This document shows positions 5,979 to 11,432 of a stretch of DNA of 11,432 nucleotides, in pieces. Below the pieces are notes generated by a model, which had not been told where the DNA came from, did not search any database, and saw only the letters and a program-made list of their open reading frames with translations. Position 1 is the stretch's first letter. Each line of letters starts with the position of its first letter. The position numbers and the translations under genes are program-made. The DNA is from Minisyncoccota bacterium. GTDB lineage: Bacteria > Patescibacteria > Paceibacteria > UBA9973. The stretch lies in the NCBI GenBank assembly GCA_028696935.1, contig JAQVGE010000018.1:1-11432 (forward strand). The letters run 5' to 3'.

Positions 5979-6814
5979 TTATTTTTTAGAAAATCTGAAT
6001 AATTGACTTCTTTTTTTCCTTCGGGGATGACTCGTTCTATTATGAATGAGTCATTTTCGTATTTAGCTTTAGTTATTTTAATTCTTCTATCATTCAAAAA
6101 GAAGTAAACCCCTGGCCAGCCATGATAAGCCCTATATTTATTCCAATTCTCTTGTGCTGTTCCGTCAGGGTCTATTTCTCCATGTTCTTTTTTTATTTTT
6201 TTGCAAAATGTTGCATTTTCTTCATTTTGAATTTTACCTTCTATTCTTCCTTCTATTATATCTGGTATAATTTTACATAATAAATCCCCACCAATTTTTA
6301 TAAGCTTTTCTCTAAGAGTTTCCTTTGTGTCATTTATCTCTATCTCTATCTTTTCTTCAGCCAAAATTGGTCCACTATCTAATTTAAATTCCATTTGTTG
6401 AATTGAAATTCCAGTTTCTGTATCACCATTTAAAAGGGCTGCTTCAACAGGAGACGCTCCACGATATTTAGGTAATAAGGAATAATGAATATTGATTGTT
6501 CCTAACTTTGGTAGATTAATAAAACTCTCGGGTAGAATTTTCCCATAAGCAACAACAATAGCAAGTTCAAAATTAAAAATTGAAAGTTTTTCGATTAACT
6601 CAGAGTTTATTTTTTCTGGTTGAAGGTAAGGAACATTATTTTCTTCTGCCCATGTTTTTACTGGTGGGGGAGTTAGTATCATTTTTCGTCCTTGCGGTTT
6701 ATCAGGAGATGTAATTATTAGAGAAGGCAAATAACCATTAGATTTTAAAATATCTAATGTTTGACTAGCAACATCCGGTGTGCCTAGAAATACAAAGTTA
6801 AAATTTTTATTCAT
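5975..6814 (-). CDS. fmt: Methionyl-tRNA formyltransferase
   Basis: A 279-residue enzyme that formylates Met-tRNAi using 10-formyl-tetrahydrofolate so that initiation can use fMet. The catalytic domain shows FLGTPDVA (9-16), PDKPQGRK (37-44) and TINIHYSLLPKYRGASP (106-122), giving the Asn108-x-His110 pair, with the catalytic Asp in KLDSGPIL (Asp146). The C-terminal RNA-binding domain is present but compact: ATFCKKIKKEHGEID, WPGVYFF, and a final EGKKEVNYSDFL. Total length is about 30-35 residues below E. coli Fmt. The start overlaps the end of def by eight bases, which implies translational coupling. It is the last gene of the lepB-hisS-def-fmt operon and its stop codon overlaps that of hpf. 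Confidence 0.95.
   Translation of the reverse strand: MNKNFNFVFLGTPDVASQTLDILKSNGYLPSLIITSPDKPQGRKMILTPPPVKTWAEENNVPYLQPEKINSELIEKLSIFNFELAIVVAYGKILPESFINLPKLGTINIHYSLLPKYRGASPVEAALLNGDTETGISIQQMEFKLDSGPILAEEKIEIEINDTKETLREKLIKIGGDLLCKIIPDIIEGRIEGKIQNEENATFCKKIKKEHGEIDPDGTAQENWNKYRAYHGWPGVYFFLNDRRIKITKAKYENDSFIIERVIPEGKKEVNYSDFLKNN
6027..6057 (+). terminator. Candidate terminator of the DUF167-hpf unit, inside fmt
   Basis: Plus-strand hairpin: ATGACTCGTTC (6027-6037), loop TATTAT, GAATGAGTCAT (6044-6054), then TTT. All 11 positions pair when the single G.U (6034 with 6047) is allowed. On the minus strand that pair becomes A-C and no T-run follows. It begins 48 bases after the hpf stop, in codons for the C-terminal part of Fmt. 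The T-tract is short, so termination may be partial. Confidence 0.5.
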
Positions 6815-7346
6815 TTTCTTCTTCTAATAACTTTTCTTCACGAGTATCTTTTGCTTTATCTATAAACAAAATTCCTTCTAAGTGATCTATTTCGTGTTGA
6901 AAAATATGAGCAACTAAACCAGAGCCACTCTTTGTAAATTTCCTTCCTCTCTCATCATAAGCTTCAACTGTTACTCTTGTTGCTCTTCTGACTCGTCCAT
7001 AAATAGGTCTAACGGACAAGCATCCTTCATCCATTAATTTTTTATCTTTAGATATTTTCTTGATAACAGGATTTATGAAAATTAAATTAGGGTGGACTCT
7101 TTTATTTAAAGGCCTCACTCCTCGCATAAAATCATCTTCAAAAATTCTACCAGAAATAATGAAAATTCGGAGGGAAACTCCAATTTGAGGGGCAGCCAAA
7201 GCTACACCATCATCTTGTGAGTCGAGAGCTTCCCCCATATCTTTTAAGATGTTTTGAATTTCTGGTTTAGTAATATCAGTAATAGGTACGTCTTTTGAAA
7301 TTTTACGCAAAACATCATCTCCGTTTTGGATAATTGGTACAACCAT
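6807..7346 (-). CDS. def: Peptide deformylase
   Basis: A 179-residue metallo-enzyme that removes the formyl group from the N-terminal methionine of new proteins. The three family motifs are intact: GVALAAPQ (47-54; the usual GxGxAAPQ with Ala in place of the second Gly), EGCLS (107-111; metal-ligand Cys109) and QHEIDHLEG (150-158; ligands His151 and His155, catalytic Glu152). The insert at about 66-86 (GRIFEDDFMRGVRPLNKRVHP) is longer than in the E. coli enzyme. The C-terminus ends in an acidic helix. The gene sits between hisS (23 bases upstream) and fmt (eight-base overlap), the classic def-fmt pairing, and shares their transcript. Confidence 0.95.
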   Translation of the reverse strand: MVVPIIQNGDDVLRKISKDVPITDITKPEIQNILKDMGEALDSQDDGVALAAPQIGVSLRIFIISGRIFEDDFMRGVRPLNKRVHPNLIFINPVIKKISKDKKLMDEGCLSVRPIYGRVRRATRVTVEAYDERGRKFTKSGSGLVAHIFQHEIDHLEGILFIDKAKDTREEKLLEEENE

Positions 7347-7369
7347 AATAATTTATTTAAACTTAATTA

Positions 7370-8665
7370 TTATTTTAAAGCTTTTAAATAATCAAGAAGT
7401 TTTTCTAATTTAACAGTCTCTTGTGAGCGATTACTCATATCTCTGACGATAACAGAATCTTCCATCGCTTCTTTCTGCCCAAAGATTAGAGCGTAATTCA
7501 TTCCAAATTTTTCTGCATTAGCTAACTGGGTGCTCAGGTTATCTTTGGAAATTGATTGGGCGATTGGCACTTTACCTTTTCTTAAAATTTCGATTACGTT
7601 CAAAGATTTTAATTTTGCATCAAAACCAAGTTGAATAAAATATATTTTAGGTTTCTTTAAAATTCTAGGACAAAGTTTAGCAAACCAGGGAGCTTCAACT
7701 ACTCGGTCAACACCGATTGAAATACCTACAGCAGGAATGTCTTTTTTGCTCCCAAGTTGTTTACCTAGATAATCATATCTTCCGCCAGCTGCAATAGCCA
7801 TTCTTTTACCTGTTTCTTCGTCGGTCAGCATTATCTCAACGACAGTTTTTGTGTAATAAGATAATCCACGAACTAAACACTTGTTTATATTATAAGGTAT
7901 ACCCATTTCTTCTAGGTATTCCAAAACCTCCTTAAAATGTTTTTTGCAAGTTGGACACAGACTAGACAAAATATCTGGAGCATCTTGATTTAATTCGATA
8001 GTCTTTTCTTCTTTAGAATCTAGAATCCGGAGAGGGTTTGTTTTTAATCTTTCTCGGTCAATAGCGGGAAGAGAGTTAATATTTTTCTTATAATAATTAA
8101 CCAACTCTTTAATATATCCCTGGCGACACTCTTTGTCTCCGATTGAATTAATATCAAGAGATAAATCTTTGGCTCCAGCTTCTTCTAGAATTGTCCAAGC
8201 GGTTCTAATAACCAAAGCATCTAAGATACTTTTTTCACTTCCCAAAACATCCATATCAAATTGGAAAAATTGTCGGTAGCGACCTTTTTGGGGATTATCA
8301 TGACGAAAAACTGGACCATAACTATAAAAGAGAAGTGGTTGTGGTAAAGACTGCATTCCATTTTCGATATAACTTCTCATTAATCCAGCGGTGTGTTCAG
8401 GACGAAGAGCTAAGTGGTCGCCACCTTTCGTCTTTAAGATATACATCTCTTTATCAACAATATCTGTTCCAATTCCAATTGATGAAGTAAAGACTTCTTC
8501 TTTTTCTACGATTGGAGTGTCTATGGGCTTAAATCCGTAATAAACAGCAACTTCTTGGGCCTTCTCAAAAAACCCTTGGAATTGATAAAACTGATCACCT
8601 GTGATATCTCTCATTCCCTTGACTGAAGAAACAGGACCTGTTGATTTTTTGGTTTTGTTTGTCAT
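7370..8665 (-). CDS. hisS: Histidyl-tRNA synthetase
   Basis: A 431-residue class II synthetase that charges tRNA-His. It starts SSVKGMRDITGDQ (motif 1 follows), then LRPEHTAG (87-94) and motif 2, FRHDNPQKGRYRQFFQF (120-136). The histidine-specific loop reads LVRGLSYYTKT (264-274) with catalytic Arg266, next come AAGGRYD (292-298) and motif 3, GISIGVDR (314-321). The HGTP anticodon-binding domain runs from about 338 to the end (KIYFIQLG, YALIFGQKE, VIVRDM). The insertion domain contains LCPTCKKHF, seen in many bacterial HisRS. An oddity is Ser269 in the loop that usually reads RGLDYY. Start two bases after the lepB stop; length normal. Confidence 0.96.
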   Translation of the reverse strand: MTNKTKKSTGPVSSVKGMRDITGDQFYQFQGFFEKAQEVAVYYGFKPIDTPIVEKEEVFTSSIGIGTDIVDKEMYILKTKGGDHLALRPEHTAGLMRSYIENGMQSLPQPLLFYSYGPVFRHDNPQKGRYRQFFQFDMDVLGSEKSILDALVIRTAWTILEEAGAKDLSLDINSIGDKECRQGYIKELVNYYKKNINSLPAIDRERLKTNPLRILDSKEEKTIELNQDAPDILSSLCPTCKKHFKEVLEYLEEMGIPYNINKCLVRGLSYYTKTVVEIMLTDEETGKRMAIAAGGRYDYLGKQLGSKKDIPAVGISIGVDRVVEAPWFAKLCPRILKKPKIYFIQLGFDAKLKSLNVIEILRKGKVPIAQSISKDNLSTQLANAEKFGMNYALIFGQKEAMEDSVIVRDMSNRSQETVKLEKLLDYLKALK

Positions 8666-8667
8666 TT

Positions 8668-9276
8668 TTATTTTGTGGTACTTTCATATGCTCCAGGCAT
8701 ATAAGAAATTTCTTTTAATGGTAGTAGTCTTAGAAAGGCTCGACCAATCATTAATTTTTTTGGTAAAACTCCCCAGTATCTAGAATCAGAACTTCGGTTT
8801 CGATTGTCTCCCATTACAAAATATTCATCTTCTCCTGTTTGATATTTTCCGACAGTATTAAACTCCTCATTAATATAAGGCTCATCCAGTATGATTGTTT
8901 CCTTTTTTTCATCGTCATTTAAAATCATTACTTGGCCATGATCAATAATAATTGTTTCATTAGGTAATCCAATAATTCTTTTAATGAAAAATCTAGAAGG
9001 TTCATCTGGGTAACGGAAAATAACAACATCTCCTCTTTTTGGTTCTCCTGTTAGGTAAGAGATTTCATCAACAATTAAATATTCACCATCATGAAAGGTT
9101 GGGTACATTGATTCTCCACTAACAACAAAAGGCTGAGCGATAAACATTCGAATAGGTAAAACAATAGCAAAAGCAATAATTGCGAACTTGATTAAATCCC
9201 AAAAACTTTCTTTCTTTTTAGGGGAAATATTTTTTTCTTCAGATGAATTTTCTATTTTTTCGATATTGTTTTCCAT
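8668..9276 (-). CDS. lepB: Signal peptidase I
   Basis: A 202-residue type I signal peptidase, which cleaves signal peptides from exported proteins at the outer face of the membrane. A short charged cytoplasmic tail (1-23) precedes one transmembrane helix (about 25-46). The catalytic Ser56 lies in SGESMYPTF (53-61) and the general-base Lys99 in FIKRIIGLPNE (97-107). The conserved box GDNRNRSSDSRYWG spans 156-169. Only one anchor helix is present, as in Gram-positive and CPR-type enzymes rather than the two of E. coli. It is the first gene of the lepB-hisS-def-fmt operon. I see no clear promoter in the 184-base gap upstream; a weak TACAGT (9296-9291) is the nearest candidate. Confidence 0.95.
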   Translation of the reverse strand: MENNIEKIENSSEEKNISPKKKESFWDLIKFAIIAFAIVLPIRMFIAQPFVVSGESMYPTFHDGEYLIVDEISYLTGEPKRGDVVIFRYPDEPSRFFIKRIIGLPNETIIIDHGQVMILNDDEKKETIILDEPYINEEFNTVGKYQTGEDEYFVMGDNRNRSSDSRYWGVLPKKLMIGRAFLRLLPLKEISYMPGAYESTTK

Positions 9277-9427
9277 TAGTTTAGTTTTAGACTGTAACTA
9301 TTTTTTAAATAATTAAATCTACTATTTTATTAATATAAATTTTTTAATCTATATTTTCCAATAATAGTCATTATTTTATCACATAAAGACTATTGACGGA
9401 ATAGAAAAAGACGTGTTTTGGTATGTT

Positions 9428-9454
9428 TATAATTTTTACTAAGTTTGTTATGAT
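9428..9454 (+). promoter_or_regulatory. Promoter region of pth (two candidate -10 boxes)
   Basis: Two boxes are present. TGTTATGAT (9446-9454) is an extended -10 with one mismatch; its end is seven bases before the ATG at 9461, giving a leaderless message. TATAAT (9428-9433) is perfect and would give a leader of about 21 bases without a Shine-Dalgarno sequence. A TTGACG at 9393-9398 is 29 bases from TATAAT, too far to be its -35. The rest of the 9277-9460 gap is AT-rich with nothing else recognised. Confidence 0.45.
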
Positions 9455-9460
9455 AAAAGA

Positions 9461-10021
9461 ATGATTTTAATCATTGGACTTGGCAACAAGGGAAAGGTTT
9501 ATGAAAAAACTAGACATAATGTTTCTTGGGTTGTTTTTAATTACTTGAATGGAGATTTAGATTGGCAACCAAATAAATACGCTAAATCACTTCTAGCGAC
9601 GACTAGTTTTGATGATAAAGATATTGTCTTTGTTAAACCAGAAACTTTCATGAATAAATCGGGGGAAGTTCTAGATTATTTTAAGAAAGAATATAAAGTG
9701 AGTGTTGATGACTTAATTATTATTCACGATGACATAGATTTACCCTTAGGAAAAATCAAAGTTTCTTATGACAGGGGAGATGGGGGACACAATGGAGTCA
9801 AATCAATTATGAATAATTTAGGTTCGGCTTCTTTTATTAGAATTAGAATCGGAGTTTCTATTTTGGATGAGAATAATAATTTGCACAAACCAGATGTACT
9901 AGGTCTTTTTTCAAAAGAAGAGATGAAAATGATTAAAGAAAAGATTTCTCCAGAGGTTGGGAAGATAATTGAGACAATTGTTTTAAAAGGCAAAGAAGTA
10001 GCAATGAATAAATTTAATTAA
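9461..10021 (+). CDS. pth: Peptidyl-tRNA hydrolase
   Basis: A 186-residue bacterial-type peptidyl-tRNA hydrolase, which frees tRNA from peptidyl-tRNA that drops off stalled ribosomes. The catalytic and binding residues expected for the family are present: Asn9 in GLGNKG, His19 in TRHN, Asn65 in KPETFMNKSG, Asp90 in IIHDDIDLPLG, and His110/Asn111 in GGHNG; FIRIRIGV closes the core. Length is typical. An oddity is that the nearly invariant GNPG near the N-terminus reads GNKG. It is a single-gene unit between the lepB intergenic region and the terminator at 10051-10079 that it shares with rpsA. Confidence 0.95.
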   Translation: MILIIGLGNKGKVYEKTRHNVSWVVFNYLNGDLDWQPNKYAKSLLATTSFDDKDIVFVKPETFMNKSGEVLDYFKKEYKVSVDDLIIIHDDIDLPLGKIKVSYDRGDGGHNGVKSIMNNLGSASFIRIRIGVSILDENNNLHKPDVLGLFSKEEMKMIKEKISPEVGKIIETIVLKGKEVAMNKFN

Positions 10022-10050
10022 TGCTAAATTTTTAAAAATTAATTAATATT

Positions 10051-10079
10051 AAAACCCTCACAATTATTGTGAGGGTTTT
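10051..10079 (+). terminator. Bidirectional terminator shared by pth and rpsA
   Basis: Inverted repeat AAAACCCTCACAA, loop TTA, TTGTGAGGGTTTT (13 pairs). It lies between the convergent pth and rpsA stop codons. The A-run and T-run at the two ends make a U-tract for either direction, so it should end both transcripts. Like the terminator at 1356-1380 it has CCCTC/GAGGG next to the A/T arms. Confidence 0.9.
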
Positions 10080-10083
10080 AATA

Positions 10084-11235
10084 TTAATTTTCTTCTTTGT
10101 TTATTTCTTTCTTTTCACTACTGTCTAGGTGAATCAATGTCATCCGCTGTTCTTTTGGTTCAAAGAGAGTTATTTGGAAATTATAAGTTTTACCAAGTTC
10201 AAGGGTTTGGCGTAATTTATCTTCTGAGCCAAAACTTGAATTGTGGACTAACCCAGCAACTCCTTGTTTTATTGAGACCAAAGCTCCGTGTTTGTTAAAT
10301 TTAATAACAACACCAGAAACTATATCACCCTTCTTAAGACTTTCTTCAAATTCATTCCATGGGTTTTCTTTTAGAGCTTTAATAGAAAGTGATATCTTGC
10401 CGTCCTTAACCTCAATAACCTTAGCTCTAACTTTGTCTCCAACCTTAAACATAAATCTAGGATCTTCAACCAATCCCCAATCTATTTCAGATATATGAAC
10501 TAAGCCTTCAAGACCTTCTTCTATTTTTAGGAAAATACCAAAATCAACAATACCAGCAACGGTACAATCTAATTCATTGCCCACTTCATACTTACCAATA
10601 ATCTCTTGTCTTTCTTCTGGATTATTTTCTTTTTCTGAGAAAATTAATTTTCCTTCTTTTGGCAATGCTGAAATCATGATAACTTCAATTCTTTTACCAA
10701 CGAGAGTTTTTAATTCTTTCAAAATTTTATCTTTATCAGAATCCTCGACTCTTGGATAGTGCTCACTCTTCAATTGAGAAGCAGGTAAGAAACCAGCAAT
10801 CCCTTGCCATTCAAGAATAAGACCTCCTTTGTTTGCTTCTTTAATAGTTAATTCAAGGGTTGTTTTTGATTTAATTGCTTTTTCCGCTTCACTCCAGATT
10901 AGAGCTTGCTTAGCTTCTTTCAAAGATAATTCAATGTAGCCTTCGTCTCCATCTGTTTCTACAACTTTAGCTTTAACAACATCACCGACATTTATTTTTC
11001 GGATGATATCTTTAGCATTTATGAATTCTTTTCCATAGATTATACCTGTTCCAAAAGGAGCTAAATCAATATAAACAGATGATTTCAAAATAGAAATAAC
11101 TGGTCCTTCAACTAAGTCTTCTTTTTGAGGAGGAACATCAGCTTTTTCTAGCATCTTTCCAATATTAGAAAGTTCTACTTTTGTTGACTCTTCTTTATTT
11201 TCTAAAACCACATCCTTTGTTTCTTCTTTTGTCAT
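10084..11235 (-). CDS. rpsA: Ribosomal protein S1, four S1 domains
   Basis: A 383-residue protein built of four S1 (OB-fold) RNA-binding repeats, at about residues 40-106, 123-202, 217-288 and 302-371. The third is the most canonical (VAGIVDFGIFLKIEEGLEG with LVHISEIDW); the fourth reads GVVIKFNKHGALVSI. Repeats 1 and 2 are divergent, as in the ribosome-docking repeats of other S1 proteins. An acidic/Lys-rich tail is found at each end (1-39 and 372-383). E. coli S1 has six repeats; the four-repeat form is common in other phyla. S1 brings mRNA to the 30S subunit, relevant here because no Shine-Dalgarno sequences are visible nearby. It shares a terminator with pth and has an unusual structured upstream region. 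Confidence 0.92.
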   Translation of the reverse strand: MTKEETKDVVLENKEESTKVELSNIGKMLEKADVPPQKEDLVEGPVISILKSSVYIDLAPFGTGIIYGKEFINAKDIIRKINVGDVVKAKVVETDGDEGYIELSLKEAKQALIWSEAEKAIKSKTTLELTIKEANKGGLILEWQGIAGFLPASQLKSEHYPRVEDSDKDKILKELKTLVGKRIEVIMISALPKEGKLIFSEKENNPEERQEIIGKYEVGNELDCTVAGIVDFGIFLKIEEGLEGLVHISEIDWGLVEDPRFMFKVGDKVRAKVIEVKDGKISLSIKALKENPWNEFEESLKKGDIVSGVVIKFNKHGALVSIKQGVAGLVHNSSFGSEDKLRQTLELGKTYNFQITLFEPKEQRMTLIHLDSSEKKEINKEEN

Positions 11236-11247
11236 AAATTTGTAATT

Positions 11248-11289
11248 AAAAAAACCGCTCTGATTCCATATTAAATAGGGAATTTGCGG
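11248..11289 (-). terminator. Terminator-like hairpin 12 bases before the rpsA start
   Basis: Minus-strand reading: CCGC (11289-11286), an internal loop, ATTCC (11283-11279), an 11-base loop, GGAAT (11267-11263), then GCGG (11258-11255) directly followed by seven T (11254-11248). The rpsA ATG follows 12 bases later. The stem is interrupted, so strength is moderate. Its position suggests either an attenuator of rpsA or the end of a separate small RNA. Confidence 0.5.
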
Positions 11290-11361
11290 CGCAGTTTGAG
11301 TGTCTCTGTTAGTTTATCTAAACTTTACAAGAGGTTTAATCTCAATCTGGGCTAATAAAAC
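11248..11361 (-). ncRNA. Candidate structured leader or small RNA upstream of rpsA
   Basis: Between the predicted promoter (11396-11368) and the hairpin-T7 element lies a transcript of about 114 nt. Its first part can fold into one arm of three nested helices: TTGAG/CTCAA (11345-11341 with 11300-11296), CTCT/AGAG (11333-11330 with 11307-11304) and AGTTTA/TAAACT (11324-11319 with 11316-11311; the innermost pair is probably open). It has no signal-recognition-particle or tRNA consensus that I can recognise, and no convincing reading frame. It could be a cis-acting leader through which S1 controls its own synthesis, or an independent small RNA. Confidence 0.3.
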
Positions 11362-11367
11362 ATACTA

Positions 11368-11396
11368 AATGTATAATAAATTTCTTATTTTTGCAA
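11368..11396 (-). promoter_or_regulatory. Putative promoter of rpsA or an upstream small RNA
   Basis: Minus strand: -35 TTGCAA (11396-11391, four of six), 17-base spacer, -10 TACATT (11373-11368, four of six). Predicted start about 11361, giving rpsA a leader of about 125 bases, the longest in the window. An alternative -10 (TTTAAT, 11250-11245) just before the ATG would give rpsA a leaderless message instead. Confidence 0.4.
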
Positions 11397-11432
11397 GGGG
11401 AATACTGTTCTTATTGACTTTTTCTATTTTTT

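Noticed and set aside
9393..9433. TTGACG with TATAAT as a pth promoter
   Set aside because: The spacing is 29 bases, far outside the usable range for a single sigma-70-type promoter.
11397..11410. Imperfect palindrome GAATACTGTTC as a LexA-type operator
   Set aside because: It does not match the known SOS box consensus (CGAAC-N4-GTTCG or CTGT-N8-ACAG) and no SOS gene is nearby.
11236..11432. tRNA, SRP RNA or tmRNA in the right-hand intergenic region
   Set aside because: No T-loop consensus, acceptor stem with CCA, or GGAAGGAAGCAG-like SRP core is visible on either strand.
1..11432. Phage, insertion sequence, toxin-antitoxin, CRISPR or defence system
   Set aside because: No transposase, integrase, terminal inverted repeats, spaced direct repeats or known defence domains were found; the genes are ordinary housekeeping and envelope functions.

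Overview
The window looks like chromosomal DNA from a small-genome, AT-rich bacterium, most likely a member of Candidatus Patescibacteria (CPR), Parcubacteria-like. This placement is an inference from several traits. Genes are short and tightly packed, with no intergenic gap over about 200 bases. The ribosomal protein S1 has four domains. The HPF/RaiA and DUF167 proteins have compact forms of the kind I associate with CPR. The 123-residue membrane/coiled-coil protein resembles a CPR-type family. Base composition looks very AT-rich by eye (not computed). The standard code works throughout: all 15 genes end in TAA (13) or TAG (2), none in TGA. I see no mobile element, CRISPR array, tRNA or rRNA.

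Layout. Positions 97-4401 (+) form an envelope and transport run: a SIMPL/DUF541 protein, a membrane-anchored peptidoglycan-binding protein, a tight 66-residue membrane protein/MscS channel pair, a lactate-permease-family transporter and a two-helix membrane protein with a coiled-coil tail. It meets head-to-head a minus-strand orphan histidine kinase (4421-5191). Divergent from the kinase lie a DUF167 protein and a ribosome-hibernation factor (5326-5978, +). These converge, with overlapping stop codons, on a minus-strand operon lepB-hisS-def-fmt (9276 to 5975). Then come pth (+) and, convergent across a shared terminator, rpsA (-) with a structured upstream region at the right edge.

The right half is a translation and protein-maturation neighbourhood. 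Fmt formylates initiator Met-tRNA and Def removes the formyl group from the new protein. LepB cleaves signal peptides, HisS charges tRNA-His, Pth recycles peptidyl-tRNA, S1 binds mRNA, and HPF idles ribosomes. The left half concerns the envelope, osmotic relief and probably exchange of a fermentation product.

I do not see an obviously new enzyme system. The most noteworthy signals are regulatory. (i) Several genes have an extended -10 box placed so that the predicted transcript begins 0-3 bases before the ATG, and no Shine-Dalgarno sequences are visible, suggesting leaderless translation. (ii) At the hpf/fmt convergence each gene's candidate terminator lies inside the other's coding sequence, each with a G.U pair that forms only on the proper strand. 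(iii) Upstream of rpsA there is a promoter, a foldable segment of about 110 nt and a terminator-like hairpin 12 nt before the start codon, suggesting an attenuator or a separate small RNA.
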